Assembly: GCF_000160135.1 (NCBI RefSeq)
Contig: NZ_GG729933.1
Span: forward strand, 626,816 to 690,815
Source of the DNA: Oribacterium sp. oral taxon 078 str. F0262
Lineage (GTDB): Bacteria; Bacillota; Clostridia; Lachnospirales; Lachnospiraceae
Direction of reading: 5' to 3'
Length of the DNA: 64,000 nt
Position 1 is the first letter of the stretch. Every line of letters starts with the position of its first letter. The translations under genes and the position numbers were made by a program. This document shows, in pieces, positions 33,620 to 42,752 of this stretch. The notes under the pieces were generated by a model. The model did no database searches. It saw only the letters and a list, made by a program, of their open reading frames with translations, and was not told the origin of the DNA.

Positions 33620-35686
33620 ATGCAGGGAAAAAGAAGCTTTCACAGTATGCTTTCGGGGGTTTTGGCGCTGAGTCTCCTGCTCTTTTCCTGCCTTGCGCAA
33701 GCGGGCAGGGCGGAGGCTTCCTATGTAAATACCAATATGAACACCTTTATCCACGATCCGGTGGATGCGCAGAACGGTGTGCCGGGGCAGGAGATGGAGC
33801 TCCATGTCCGGATCGGCTACAATGGTTCAAACGGACTTTACAACCCGCCGACGGATGAGATCCAGAATGTCCGCGTCCGCCTCTCGAACGATCAGAACTA
33901 TCTCTCGGTCAATGAGCCGAACCAGGTAAAGAAGGAGAATCCCTACCGGAATTCCTCGGGAGAGGGGGATGACTCCGAGGCGGAGGATGCCTGGGAGAAG
34001 GGCTATAAGGCCGGGAAAAATAACGCCTATAAGAACAAGCTGAACTATGTCTATCCCGTGGACGGCGGCGTCTATCCCTTTGAGATCAATGCCTCTCTTT
34101 TCACGCAGGAGAAGAGGCTCGGCAGCATGAAGAAGGGGCAGTACGCGGATCTCAGCTTCAAGGTCCGGGTCCGCTCGGACGCTTTGAAGATGAAGGACAA
34201 TGCCGGAAAGACGAGCGACGGCTACTTCGGCATCCCCTTTACCATCTGGTACGATATCCCGGGTGTGTCCGGGACCCAGAATAAGACAGAGTTTATCAAT
34301 GTCTATGTCGGGGAGGCGGGAGAGGTAAAAAACCCCGCGACAAGCAATAAGGATAAGGCCTTTACCATCGGGGAGCAGCAGTCGACGCCGGTCGGGACCC
34401 GTCCGGAGGTCATGAACTACAGCGTGAATTTCCGAAATCAGAGCGGAAAGACGCTCTACGATGTGACGGTGAAGCTGAGTCCCGCCCTCGCGGAGAATGA
34501 GAGCGTCCAGCTCACACAGAACCCGAAATCAGAGGCGGTGAAGGACTTTCCCTTCGACATCAACGAGGCGAACTATGACCAGAAGTTCGACAAGGTGGAG
34601 GACAACGAGACCATCTCCCCCGGCTACTCCATGGCGATCAAGCAGAACGCGGCGAGCGGATTTTACCCGCTCCACTACATCATAAGCTATAAGCTCGCTC
34701 CGGGAGCCGATGTAAACGCCACAGAGGATGATACCTTCTTTGTCAATGTCCAAAACCCCGCCATGGTGCAGCCCCCGGAAAAGAAGGATGAGGACAAGAC
34801 TCGGGACTTTAACGCGAACGACCGGACCAAGGCCAGAATCGTGGTGGACTCCTATCACACGGAGCCGGAGACGGTCTATGCCGGGCAGCCCTTCGTCCTC
34901 GTCATGAATGTGAAGAACGCCTCACAAAATATCGGCGCGAGCAATATCCTTTTGAATCTGAGCTCCGAGAAGGTGAGCGATTCCGCCGTCTTCTCCGTGG
35001 AGGGCGGTGCGAGCTCCATCTCCTTAAACGATCTCGGGGCCGGAAAGTCCAGCGAGGTCCGGGTGCAGCTGACGGCTGCCGCCGGGGTCGATCCGAAGAC
35101 CTATGGCGTCACGGTAAATGAAAAGTACGACTCTCCCGACTTCAAAAACGCGGAGGAGAAGGTGGACCTGAACATCCCTGTAAATCAGATCGCCCGCCTT
35201 TCCTGCTCTAACTTCGATGTCACGCCGGAGAGCGTCGAGATCGGCGCGGAGGCGGACGCGACCTTCGGCATCAACAATACCGGAAAGGTCACGCTCTATA
35301 ATGTAGAGGCTGTCTTTGAGGCGCCCTCCATCAAATCCGCCTCCGCCTATGTGGGAAACATCAAGCCCGGGGAGACCGGAAATGTGGATGTCATGCTGAG
35401 CGGCGTCGCGGCGACGGAGGACGACGGCACCATCCCGGTGAAGATCAACTATGAGAATGTGAACGGGGAGAAGTTCTCGGAGGACGCAAAAATCACTTTG
35501 ACGGTTGTGGAGAAGCTGGAGACGGATGATGATATGCAGGAGAGCAAGGCGGAGAAGGAAGGGGGAGGAGGCTCTCCCGTCCGCCCGATCTATGGCATCG
35601 TCGGAGCGGCCGCTGTTCTTTCGCTGGTCTTTGCCGTCTTCCGCATCCTGAAGAGGCGGAGGAAGAAGAAAGATGAGAGCATCTGA
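33620..35686 (+). CDS. Secreted, membrane-anchored protein with CARDB/NEW3-like repeats
   Basis: The 688-residue protein starts with a signal peptide (LALSLLLFSCLAQAG near residues 16-30) and ends with one transmembrane helix (IYGIVGAAAVLSLVFAVF) and a basic tail RRRKKK, so it should face outward. Between them are several beta-rich segments. Patterns like PETVYAGQPFVLVMNVKNAS and ESVEIGAEADATFGINNTGKV suggest CARDB or NEW3-type immunoglobulin-like domains. It lies between the ATPase and permease genes, overlapping the permease by 14 bp, so it is probably an extracytoplasmic partner. Its ligand is unknown. Confidence 0.75.
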   Translation: MQGKRSFHSMLSGVLALSLLLFSCLAQAGRAEASYVNTNMNTFIHDPVDAQNGVPGQEMELHVRIGYNGSNGLYNPPTDEIQNVRVRLSNDQNYLSVNEPNQVKKENPYRNSSGEGDDSEAEDAWEKGYKAGKNNAYKNKLNYVYPVDGGVYPFEINASLFTQEKRLGSMKKGQYADLSFKVRVRSDALKMKDNAGKTSDGYFGIPFTIWYDIPGVSGTQNKTEFINVYVGEAGEVKNPATSNKDKAFTIGEQQSTPVGTRPEVMNYSVNFRNQSGKTLYDVTVKLSPALAENESVQLTQNPKSEAVKDFPFDINEANYDQKFDKVEDNETISPGYSMAIKQNAASGFYPLHYIISYKLAPGADVNATEDDTFFVNVQNPAMVQPPEKKDEDKTRDFNANDRTKARIVVDSYHTEPETVYAGQPFVLVMNVKNASQNIGASNILLNLSSEKVSDSAVFSVEGGASSISLNDLGAGKSSEVRVQLTAAAGVDPKTYGVTVNEKYDSPDFKNAEEKVDLNIPVNQIARLSCSNFDVTPESVEIGAEADATFGINNTGKVTLYNVEAVFEAPSIKSASAYVGNIKPGETGNVDVMLSGVAATEDDGTIPVKINYENVNGEKFSEDAKITLTVVEKLETDDDMQESKAEKEGGGGSPVRPIYGIVGAAAVLSLVFAVFRILKRRRKKKDESI

Positions 35687-37058
35687 TCTTTTAAAGCTTG
35701 CGGCCGGAAATCTCAGGAGGAGAAGGACGAGGACCGTCCTCACCGTCCTCGGCGTCGTGATCGGCACGGCCTCCATCGTAGTCATGGTGAGTCTGGGGCT
35801 TGGTATGAACAGAAGTCTTGTAAAATCCTTCCAGGATTCCGGCTCTCTCACGATGATTACGATCACGAATTACGGGGATGGAATGGGCTCCGGGAAGAAG
35901 AGCGCCCCTCAGCTCACCGACAAGACGATCGATAATTTCTCGAAGATCCCCCATGTGAAGGGTACCTCTCCCTCCCTGGGAGTCTATGTCACGGCAAAGA
36001 GCGGGCCCTATGAAGCGACCTACAATATTATCGGGGTCTCTCAGGCCTATCTCCGCGAGCTGAAGCTCGCTTCGGGCTCTCCGCCCGCCCCGGGGGAGGA
36101 GCTCAGTCTGGTCTACGGAAACCAGGTCTTAAACTCCTTCCACAGGGGGAAAAACTGGATGAAATCCTATACCGTAGATCCGGAGAAAGAGACGATCTTC
36201 TACAGCTTTCCCGCTCCGGAAAGCAGCTCCGCTTCCGCAGGCTCGGGCGCCGCGAGCTCTCCCGCGGGACAGAGCCCCGGAGACAGCGGGGCTTCCGCTT
36301 CCTCCCAGCCCGCACCGCAGAAGAAGTTTATCCTGAAGACAGCCGGCATCATCGAGGGAGGAGAGGACGACTACAGCCAGGAATCCAATAATTGCTACAC
36401 CGATATCGACAGCTTTAAGAAGCTTTTAAAAAAAATCTATAAGAAGGACCTGGTCCCCAGTCCAGCGCGGAACAAAAACGGAAAGCCGCTTCGCTACTAT
36501 GTCTACGATGAGGCCTATGTCTTCGCGGATCACATGGACAATGTGGCCGCGGTGCAGAAGGAGATCACAGACATGGGATACAGCTGCTATTCGAATACCG
36601 AGTGGCTGAAGCAGACCCAGGGAACGCTTCGGATCACCCAGATGGTCCTCGGCGGAATCGGCGCGGTCTCCCTCCTCGTCGCGGCGATCGGCATCATGAA
36701 TACGATGATGATGTCCATCTATGAGAGAACGAAGGAGATCGGCGTCATGAAGGTTCTCGGCTGTGATATGGGAGATATCCGAAATATGTTCCTGACAGAG
36801 TCCGCAATGATCGGACTTCTCGGGGGGATCGCAGGGATCTTCTTAAGCTTTGGAATCTCCGTCATCATCAATTTCTTTACGAAGAAGTACGGGGCGGAGA
36901 TTATGGGATTTTCCGGCGGGGGATCGCTTTCGCTGATTCCTTTGTGGCTTTCGGGCTTTGCGATTCTCTTTGCCACACTGGTCGGGATGATCTCCGGCTA
37001 TATCCCTTCTGTTAGGGCCATGAGGCTGAGCCCGCTCGCCGCGATTCGAAATGAGTAG
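35673..37058 (+). CDS. ABC transporter permease, MacB/FtsX family
   Basis: The 461-residue permease has an N-terminal transmembrane helix (RTVLTVLGVVIGTASIVVMVSLG), a large external domain and three C-terminal helices (IGAVSLLVAAIGIMNTMMM, MIGLLGGIAGIFLSFGISVI and IPLWLSGFAILFATLVGMI). MSIYERTKEIGVMKVLGC is the typical coupling motif. The external domain carries a Ser/Ala/Pro/Gly-rich insert at about residues 188-212. It forms one operon with the ATPase and the anchored protein. Confidence 0.9.
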   Translation: MRASDLLKLAAGNLRRRRTRTVLTVLGVVIGTASIVVMVSLGLGMNRSLVKSFQDSGSLTMITITNYGDGMGSGKKSAPQLTDKTIDNFSKIPHVKGTSPSLGVYVTAKSGPYEATYNIIGVSQAYLRELKLASGSPPAPGEELSLVYGNQVLNSFHRGKNWMKSYTVDPEKETIFYSFPAPESSSASAGSGAASSPAGQSPGDSGASASSQPAPQKKFILKTAGIIEGGEDDYSQESNNCYTDIDSFKKLLKKIYKKDLVPSPARNKNGKPLRYYVYDEAYVFADHMDNVAAVQKEITDMGYSCYSNTEWLKQTQGTLRITQMVLGGIGAVSLLVAAIGIMNTMMMSIYERTKEIGVMKVLGCDMGDIRNMFLTESAMIGLLGGIAGIFLSFGISVIINFFTKKYGAEIMGFSGGGSLSLIPLWLSGFAILFATLVGMISGYIPSVRAMRLSPLAAIRNE

Positions 37059-37080
37059 CGGGGCAGGGCGGAGAGCGCTC

Positions 37081-37890
37081 ATGAGAAAAGCGGAGGAGAT
37101 AAGGCGCGCCCCGATCGGGATCTTTGATTCCGGAGTGGGCGGGATCAGCGTCGTGAAGGCGCTGAAACGGGAGCTCCCCGGGGAGGATCTCATCTTTTTC
37201 GGGGACAGTAAAAATGCACCCTACGGGGAGAAGAGCGTGGAGGAGATCCGCGCTCTTTCCGAGCGTTCCTATCAATTTCTGAGAGGACAGAGGGTGAAGG
37301 CCGTCGTCATCGCCTGCAATACGGCGACCTCGGCGGCGGCGGAGCTTCTCAGAGAGGAAAATCCCGGGGAAATCATCGTCGGGATGGAGCCTGCCCTCAA
37401 GCCCGCGATCGAGAACGCGGGGAGGGAAAGGCCGGAGATTTTGGTCCTTGCGACGAGCTCTACGCTGGGCGGAGAGCGCTTTCACAAGCTCGCAGCGCGC
37501 CTTGGGATGGGGGCGAGGGTGCATTCCCTTCCCGCTCCGGAGATCGTCCGCATGGTGGAGGCGGGGAGGGAGGATTCCGATGAGATGCGATCCTATCTCC
37601 GGGAGCTCCTGCGCCCGTACCGAAGGATGGCTGACGGGACGATCCGCTGTCCGCTCGACGGCCTTGTGCTCGGCTGCACCCACTTTCCCTTTGCAAAACG
37701 GGCGATCCGAGAGGTCCTGTCCTATCCGGTCCCGATCTATGACGGGGCGGAGGGCACGGCGAGGGAGACAAAGCACCGCCTCCTCCAAAAAGCTCTCCTC
37801 TCCGACCGAAAGAGCGGGGGCTGTGTCCGGCTCTACTCCAGCCTGCCCGATACAGAGCTTGAGGAGAGGCTTCTGAACAAGGAGAGCTGA
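37081..37890 (+). CDS. murI: Glutamate racemase
   Basis: The 269-residue enzyme supplies D-glutamate for peptidoglycan. The two catalytic cysteines are in VIACNTATSAAAELL and LVLGCTHFPF, and the start carries IGIFDSGVGGISVVKAL and FFGDSKNAPYGEKS. The ATG at 37081 has GGCGGAGAG upstream. An in-frame ATG at 37051, inside the permease end, has no ribosome site. The gene is closely linked to the ABC module but probably unrelated in function. Confidence 0.94.
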   Translation: MRKAEEIRRAPIGIFDSGVGGISVVKALKRELPGEDLIFFGDSKNAPYGEKSVEEIRALSERSYQFLRGQRVKAVVIACNTATSAAAELLREENPGEIIVGMEPALKPAIENAGRERPEILVLATSSTLGGERFHKLAARLGMGARVHSLPAPEIVRMVEAGREDSDEMRSYLRELLRPYRRMADGTIRCPLDGLVLGCTHFPFAKRAIREVLSYPVPIYDGAEGTARETKHRLLQKALLSDRKSGGCVRLYSSLPDTELEERLLNKES

Positions 37891-37966
37891 GCTTCCGCCG
37901 ATGCCTCGCCGATCGGAGCGATCGAGAGGCTTTTGAATGGAAGAAAGAGAGCTGAGCTTCTGCCCT

Positions 37967-38080
37967 CTGCCGTTTGTCCTTCCTGCACAGGGCACCCCCG
38001 CTCCGACTGCCGCAAGCATCAGGCGGATTTGGAGCGTACCCGGGTCTTCTCAGAGAGAAGTGTCTCCCGAGTCGTAAGAC
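37967..38080 (+). repeat. Degenerate remnant of the 135 bp element and module B
   Basis: CTGCCGTTTGTCC, CCTGCACAGG and GCTCCGACTGCCGC match the first half of copy 1, and the match ends at about 38015. GGGTCTTCTCAGAGAGAAG and TGTCTCCCGA then match the region after serS. It lies about 75 bp past the murI stop. Confidence 0.55.
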
Positions 38081-38139
38081 GGAAAAGCAGGGAAGCGAAG
38101 CCCGTTTCAGAGATTTTCAGAGGAGATATGGGAGAAGCC

Positions 38140-38168
38140 TTGCGCGCGCTTTGCTTTCATGATATAAT
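38140..38168 (+). promoter_or_regulatory. Promoter of secG
   Basis: TTGCGC (38140-38145) and TATAAT (38163-38168), spacing 17 bp, about 140 bp before secG. Confidence 0.6.
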
Positions 38169-38306
38169 CGCAGAACTTGTGCAGGGACTTTATGATTCCG
38201 GCGTCAAGGCTCTGCTCTGGAGCTGTGATCGCACGGAAGAAGCGGCAGGGCTTTATGCCGCGCCCCGATCCATGATTCAAGGTGCTTTATTAAAGGTGGT
38301 GAGAGA

Positions 38307-38534
38307 ATGAAAATCGCGCTAGTGATCCTGTTTGTCATATTGGGGCTGGCTCTTTCTGCGATCATCCTGATGCAGGAGGGAAAGAGCGAGGGACTCGGAG
38401 CGATCTCCGGGATCGCCGATACCTACTGGTCGAAGAACCGGGGGCGTTCCATAGAGGGAAATCTGGAGAAGTTCACGAAGTTCGCGGCGATCGCGTTTTT
38501 TGCGGTGGCACTGATCCTTGACGTGATCTGGTAA
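38307..38534 (+). CDS. secG: Preprotein translocase subunit SecG
   Basis: This is a 75-residue protein with two transmembrane helices (IALVILFVILGLALSAIILMQ and FAAIAFFAVALILDVI) separated by the conserved loop GKSEGLGAISG, as in SecG of the SecYEG channel. It follows a GGTGGTGAGA ribosome site. In many Firmicutes rnr lies between secG and smpB; here it is absent. Confidence 0.9.
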   Translation: MKIALVILFVILGLALSAIILMQEGKSEGLGAISGIADTYWSKNRGRSIEGNLEKFTKFAAIAFFAVALILDVIW

Positions 38535-38559
38535 TCACCATCCGGGGATAAGGAGAGCT

Positions 38560-38600
38560 GGGACCTGCATACAGAGTATGTGGGTCCCTTTGTTTGTTTT
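38560..38600 (+). terminator. Terminator after secG
   Basis: GGGACCTGCATAC and GTATGTGGGTCCC form a 13 bp stem (two G-T pairs) with a 3 nt loop, followed by TTTGTTTGTTTT. Confidence 0.8.
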
Positions 38601-38614
38601 ACGAGGATAAGTCT

Positions 38615-39085
38615 ATGTCTTTGGAAGGATGCAAGCTGATTGCAAACAACAAGAAAGCCTGGCACGACTTTTTTGTCGATGAGGAATACGAGTGCGGGAT
38701 AGAGCTCTTCGGGACTGAGGTGAAGTCCCTCCGGCTCGGACACTGCTCCATCAAGGAGTCCTTTTGCCAGATCCGGGGGGAGGAGGTCTATATCAAGGGG
38801 ATGCACATCCATCCCTATGAAAAGGGGAATCTCTTTAACCGGGATGCGCTCAGGGACCGAAGACTCCTTTTGCACCGATCGGAGATCCGAAAGCTTTCGG
38901 AAAAGATACGGGAGAAGGGGTATACTCTGGTGCCGCTTCGCGTCTATTTTAAGCGGAGCCTCGTGAAGGTGGAGATCGGCCTTTGCCGGGGGAAGAAGAA
39001 CTACGATAAGAGAGAGGATATGAAGAAGCGGAGCCAGCGCCGCGAGCTGGAGAAGGAGTTTAAGAGGGCGAATATCAGAGTCTGA
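38615..39085 (+). CDS. smpB: SsrA-binding protein SmpB
   Basis: The 156-residue partner of tmRNA rescues stalled ribosomes. It shows ANNKKAWHDFFVDEEYECGIEL, GTEVKSLRLGHCSIKESF, HIHPYEKGN, the RDRRLLLHRSEI loop and a basic C-terminal tail beginning KKNYDKRED. I use the ATG at 38615 with GAGG upstream; a TTG at 38594 is possible. No ssrA gene is recognisable in the following gap. Confidence 0.94.
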   Translation: MSLEGCKLIANNKKAWHDFFVDEEYECGIELFGTEVKSLRLGHCSIKESFCQIRGEEVYIKGMHIHPYEKGNLFNRDALRDRRLLLHRSEIRKLSEKIREKGYTLVPLRVYFKRSLVKVEIGLCRGKKNYDKREDMKKRSQRRELEKEFKRANIRV

Positions 39086-39206
39086 GAGAGCGCCTTGCCG
39101 CCGCCTTCCTTGCTTTTTCGGGGAGGGGCGATTATACTTGAGATCATCAGAGAAGCAGGGGAGGCGCTCCCTCCTTTTGGGAGGGGTTTCGCTTGGGAGG
39201 TGTGCA

Positions 39207-40145
39207 TTGAAGAGCGTGGACAAGGTCAGCGTCAGTGAGCTGATCGAGAAGGAAAATCTTCGGAATCTGACTCCGGAGATCGACACGGATCCCATCTATA
39301 TGACGATCCCGGATGTCAATCGCCCGGCGCTGCAGCTCGCCGGATTTTTTGACCAGTTTGATTCGGAGAGGGTGCAGCTCATCGGGAATGTCGAGACCGC
39401 CTATCTCATGACCCTGGAGAGGAGCGTGCGCTGCGCCCGCTATGCGGAGATCACGAAATATCCGATCCCCTGCATCATTTATGCGAGAAATATCGAGCCG
39501 GACTCCTGCATGGTCAGCGCCTGCCGCAATGCCGGAATCCCCCTTCTGTCCAGCCAGAGTCCGACGACGGAGCTGGAGGGAGAGATCATCCGCTGGCTGA
39601 AGGTGAAGATGGCGCCGATGATTACGGTCCACGGCGTCCTGGTCGATGTCTACGGCGAAGGAGTTCTCATCACCGGGGACAGCGGGATCGGGAAATCGGA
39701 GGCCGCGCTGGAGCTTTTAAAGAGGGGGCATCGGCTGGTCTCGGACGATGTCGTGGAGATCCGAAAGGTCTCGGAGGAGTCCCTCGTCGGCAGCGCGCCG
39801 GATATCACGAGATACTTTATCGAGCTCCGGGGCATCGGCATCATCGACGTAAAGCAGATGTTCGGCGTCGAGTGCGTGAAGGATACCCAGACCATCAACA
39901 TGGTCATAAATCTTGCGGAGTGGTCGAAGGAGAGGGAGTACGACCGCCTGGGCCTGAAGGACCAGTATGCGGAATATCTGGGAAACCGCGTGATCAGCTA
40001 TGAGATTCCGATCCGCCCGGGGAGGAATGTCGCGATCATCGTAGAATGCGCGGCGGTAAATCACCGCGCAAAGAAGATGGGATACAATGCGGCGCAGGTT
40101 CTCCATGACCGCGTCAATGCCAATATGAGGCGGCAAGAGGAATGA
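39207..40145 (+). CDS. hprK: HPr kinase/phosphorylase
   Basis: The 312-residue enzyme phosphorylates Ser46 of HPr or HPr-like proteins to control catabolite repression. The Walker A loop is GDSGIGKSEAALELL, followed by RLVSDD, and the signature is RGIGIIDVKQMFG. The N-terminal domain (residues 1-130) is normal. The start is the TTG at 39207, with GGGAGG seven bases upstream, giving the usual family length. An open frame back to 39138 has no support. murB overlaps by 4 bp. Confidence 0.93.
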   Translation: MKSVDKVSVSELIEKENLRNLTPEIDTDPIYMTIPDVNRPALQLAGFFDQFDSERVQLIGNVETAYLMTLERSVRCARYAEITKYPIPCIIYARNIEPDSCMVSACRNAGIPLLSSQSPTTELEGEIIRWLKVKMAPMITVHGVLVDVYGEGVLITGDSGIGKSEAALELLKRGHRLVSDDVVEIRKVSEESLVGSAPDITRYFIELRGIGIIDVKQMFGVECVKDTQTINMVINLAEWSKEREYDRLGLKDQYAEYLGNRVISYEIPIRPGRNVAIIVECAAVNHRAKKMGYNAAQVLHDRVNANMRRQEE

Positions 40146-41032
40146 TAGAGCGGAGAAGGGAAGATATGCGGAGGCATACGAGCTTTCGCGCGGGCGGAGA
40201 GGCGGAGTATTTTTTCATTCCGAAGACAGAGGAGGAGCTGATTACACTGATCCGACGCTTTTCGGAGCGGGGGGAGCGCTTTCATATCCTGGGAAACGGC
40301 ACGAATCTCCTGGTGAGCGACAAGGGGCTCCGGGATCCGGTCCTTTCCCTTAGAGGAGGGCTCTCGGAGCTTCGCTTCCTCGGAGAGGACCCGGACTGCC
40401 CCGGGAGCTTTCTCCTTTTTGCGGAGGCGGGCTGCCTTCTCTCCAGGCTTTCGGATCTTGCGGAGTCCCTCTCCCTCAGCGGGATGGAGGCCCTTCGGGG
40501 AATCCCCGGGACCGTGGGGGGCGCCGTCGTCATGAATGCCGGGGCCTATGGGACGGAGATCCGGGACATCCTTTCCCGTGCTTCTCTCCTCGATGCCGCG
40601 GGAGAGCCCGTGACGCTTTCCGCCGCGGAGCTGGAGCTTTCCTACCGGCATTCCATCGTAGCGGAGCGGGGATATACGGTTCTCTCCGCCCTCTTCCGTC
40701 TCTCAAAGGGGGATCCGGAGAAGATCCGGGCACGGAGCGAGGAATTTCGGAGAAAAAGGAGCGAGAAGCAGCCCTTGAACCTTCCCTCCGCCGGTTCGAC
40801 CTTTCAAAGACCCGAGGGAGACTTTGCGGGGCGGCTCATCGAGGAGGCGGGGCTCAGAGGATTTCGGATTGGAGGCGCCCAGGTCTCGGAAAAGCATTGC
40901 GGCTTTATCGTAAACACGGGAAATGCGACGGCCGCGGAGATCCACGCCCTCATTTTGGAGGTGATCCGGAGGGTGAAGGAGAGCTCCGGCGTCCTTTTGA
41001 AACCGGAGGTGAAGATGTGGGGGAGCTTCTGA
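40142..41032 (+). CDS. murB: UDP-N-acetylenolpyruvoylglucosamine reductase (MurB)
   Basis: The 296-residue FAD enzyme reduces UDP-GlcNAc-enolpyruvate to UDP-MurNAc. It has HTSFRAGGEAEYFFIP, LGNGTNLLVSDKG, GIPGTVGGAVVMNAGAYG, SYRHS, the active-site SAGSTFQRPEG and SEKHCGFIVNTGNATA. The short form without the extra C-terminal domain is usual in Firmicutes. Its 3' end overlaps rapZ by 16 bp. Confidence 0.94.
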   Translation: MIERRREDMRRHTSFRAGGEAEYFFIPKTEEELITLIRRFSERGERFHILGNGTNLLVSDKGLRDPVLSLRGGLSELRFLGEDPDCPGSFLLFAEAGCLLSRLSDLAESLSLSGMEALRGIPGTVGGAVVMNAGAYGTEIRDILSRASLLDAAGEPVTLSAAELELSYRHSIVAERGYTVLSALFRLSKGDPEKIRARSEEFRRKRSEKQPLNLPSAGSTFQRPEGDFAGRLIEEAGLRGFRIGGAQVSEKHCGFIVNTGNATAAEIHALILEVIRRVKESSGVLLKPEVKMWGSF

Positions 41033-41904
41033 TCGTGACTGGGATGAGCGGCGCGGGAAAGACGGTGGCGCTCAAATCCCTGGAAGACATGGGATACTAC
41101 TGCGTGGACAATCTTCCGATCCCTCTCATCGGGAAGTTTTCGGAGCTGATGGGAGAGGCAAAGACTGCGGAGAGGGCGGCCCTGGGGATCGACATCCGTT
41201 CGGGCCGGGAGCTCCCGGAGCTTCGGAAGATTCTCGATGAGAGGGGGGAGGACGGGAAGTCCCCCTATGAGATCCTGTATCTGGACGCCTCGGAGGACTG
41301 CCTGATCAAGCGCTATAAGGAGACCCGGCGTGCCCATCCCCTGAGCCGGGACGGGCGTCTCGAGACCGGGATCAGCGCGGAGAGAGAGAAGCTGTCCTGG
41401 CTTAAGAGCCGGGCGGATATCATCATCGACACCACGAGGATGCTCCAGAAGGACCTCAGGAGAGAGCTCTTTCGCATCTTCCGGGAATCGCATCGCTACG
41501 AGAATCTCCAGTGCACGATCCTTTCCTTCGGCTTTAAATACGGGATACCGGAGGATCTCGACCTCCTCTTCGATGTGCGTTTTCTCCCAAATCCCTATTA
41601 TATCCCGGAGCTCAGGGGCCGAAGCGGCCTCGAGCAGCCGGTCAGAGACTATGTCCTCGGGGACGGCGTCGCGGAGCTCTTTTTGAAAAAGCTATATGAT
41701 ATGATTCGCTTTTTGATTCCGCACTATATCGCGGAGGGGAAGAATCAGCTTGTGATCGGAATCGGCTGCACCGGAGGCAGGCATCGCTCCGTGACGATCG
41801 CGGAGCTTCTCTTTCGGGAGCTTTCAAAGGATGCGGACTACGGCCTTCGGATCGATCACCGGGATCTGGAGCAGAGCGAAAGCGGGAAGAGGAGCGGAAC
41901 ATGA
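41017..41904 (+). CDS. rapZ: RNase adapter / nucleotide-binding protein RapZ (YvcJ)
   Basis: The 295-residue protein has Walker A VTGMSGAGKTVALKSLEDMG, DSREL-like DIRSGRELPEL, and the C-terminal IGIGCTGGRHRSVTIAELL motif. In enterics RapZ controls GlmZ decay; in Bacillus YvcJ binds nucleotides and affects competence. The function in Clostridia is not defined. The start is the GTG at 41017, right after GGAGGTGA, within the end of murB. Confidence 0.92.
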   Translation: MGELLIVTGMSGAGKTVALKSLEDMGYYCVDNLPIPLIGKFSELMGEAKTAERAALGIDIRSGRELPELRKILDERGEDGKSPYEILYLDASEDCLIKRYKETRRAHPLSRDGRLETGISAEREKLSWLKSRADIIIDTTRMLQKDLRRELFRIFRESHRYENLQCTILSFGFKYGIPEDLDLLFDVRFLPNPYYIPELRGRSGLEQPVRDYVLGDGVAELFLKKLYDMIRFLIPHYIAEGKNQLVIGIGCTGGRHRSVTIAELLFRELSKDADYGLRIDHRDLEQSESGKRSGT

Positions 41905-41954
41905 GAATGGATCGGCGTGTTTTTCTCATTTTCCGGTATTGAGCAGGGGAAAGC

Positions 41955-42656
41955 ATGTCATTTTCAAGAAAAGTCAAAGAGGAGCTTTTAAAAAAGAGCT
42001 TTACAGCAATTGAAAAAACATTTAAGATTGAAACTGTCGAGACGGAGCGGGATCGGAAAAGACTCAGAGAGTTTTTTCTGAAGAGAGCCTCTATCACGGA
42101 CCCCGAGAAGGACCATCATCTGGAGTTTGTCTGTCGGGGGAAGGAGGAGGCCTCGGAGGTTTCGGGGCTTTTGTCCCGTTTTTCGCTCCGGCCCAGAGCT
42201 ACAGAGCGCGGGGGATACTGCATTATCTATCTGAAGGACGCCTCTGAGATCTCGGACGTTCTCAATATCATAGGGGCCCATGAGGCGCTGATGGATTTTG
42301 AGAATGTGCGGATCCGGAAGGAGCTCAGTGAGAATGTGAACCGCCGCGTAAATTTTGAGGCAGCGAATATCAGCAGGACCGTGCGGGCCAGCATCCGGCA
42401 AACAGAGGACATCCGGCTTATTGAGGAGCGGATCGGACTTGAGAGGCTGGGAGAGGGGCTTCGGGAGATCGCGAGAGCGAGACTTCGGAGACCCGATGCC
42501 TCTTTGGAGGAGCTGGCAGAGACCGTGGAGCCGCCGATCGGAAAGAGCGGCGCCAATCATCGCATGAGAAAGCTGAGCCGTATCGCCTCAGATCTCCGGA
42601 GGGAGGGATGCCCCAGTACAGGAATCAGGGAAATCCGAAAAAACCAGGCGCTGTGA
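41955..42656 (+). CDS. whiA: WhiA-like DNA-binding protein, shortened N-terminal domain
   Basis: WhiA normally has about 310 residues: two LAGLIDADG-type halves and a C-terminal helix-turn-helix. This copy has 233. The start MSFSRKVKEELL is normal, but the first LAGLIDADG half is missing. The second motif, usually like RGAFLAGGS, reads LREFFLKRASITDPE. The rest aligns well: YLKDASEISDVLNIIGAHEALMDFENVRI, NRRVNFEAANISRT, IGLERLGEGLREIARAR and the HTH end GKSGANHRMRKLSRIA. GAGCAGGGGAAAGC precedes the ATG. The reading frame is intact, so this is an internal loss, not a frameshift. Confidence 0.85.
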   Translation: MSFSRKVKEELLKKSFTAIEKTFKIETVETERDRKRLREFFLKRASITDPEKDHHLEFVCRGKEEASEVSGLLSRFSLRPRATERGGYCIIYLKDASEISDVLNIIGAHEALMDFENVRIRKELSENVNRRVNFEAANISRTVRASIRQTEDIRLIEERIGLERLGEGLREIARARLRRPDASLEELAETVEPPIGKSGANHRMRKLSRIASDLRREGCPSTGIREIRKNQAL

Positions 42657-42752
42657 AAATCAGGCATCTTAGTAAGTGTTGGAACGAGTGATATTTTCAC
42701 TCTGCATGAATTGCGGCTCAGAGGATCAACCGATGAGGCCTGGAGGCAAACT

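Larger units (their letters stand above)
37891..38306. other. Gap with repeat remnants and the secG promoter
   Basis: It contains a 5' remnant of the 135 bp element (37967 to about 38015), a fragment resembling module B (38040-38080) and a promoter at 38140-38168. No gene is visible. Confidence 0.6.

Noticed and set aside
39086-39206. tmRNA (ssrA) after smpB
   Set aside because: No acceptor-like ends or tag-peptide frame could be recognised in this 120 bp gap, which is too short for ssrA.
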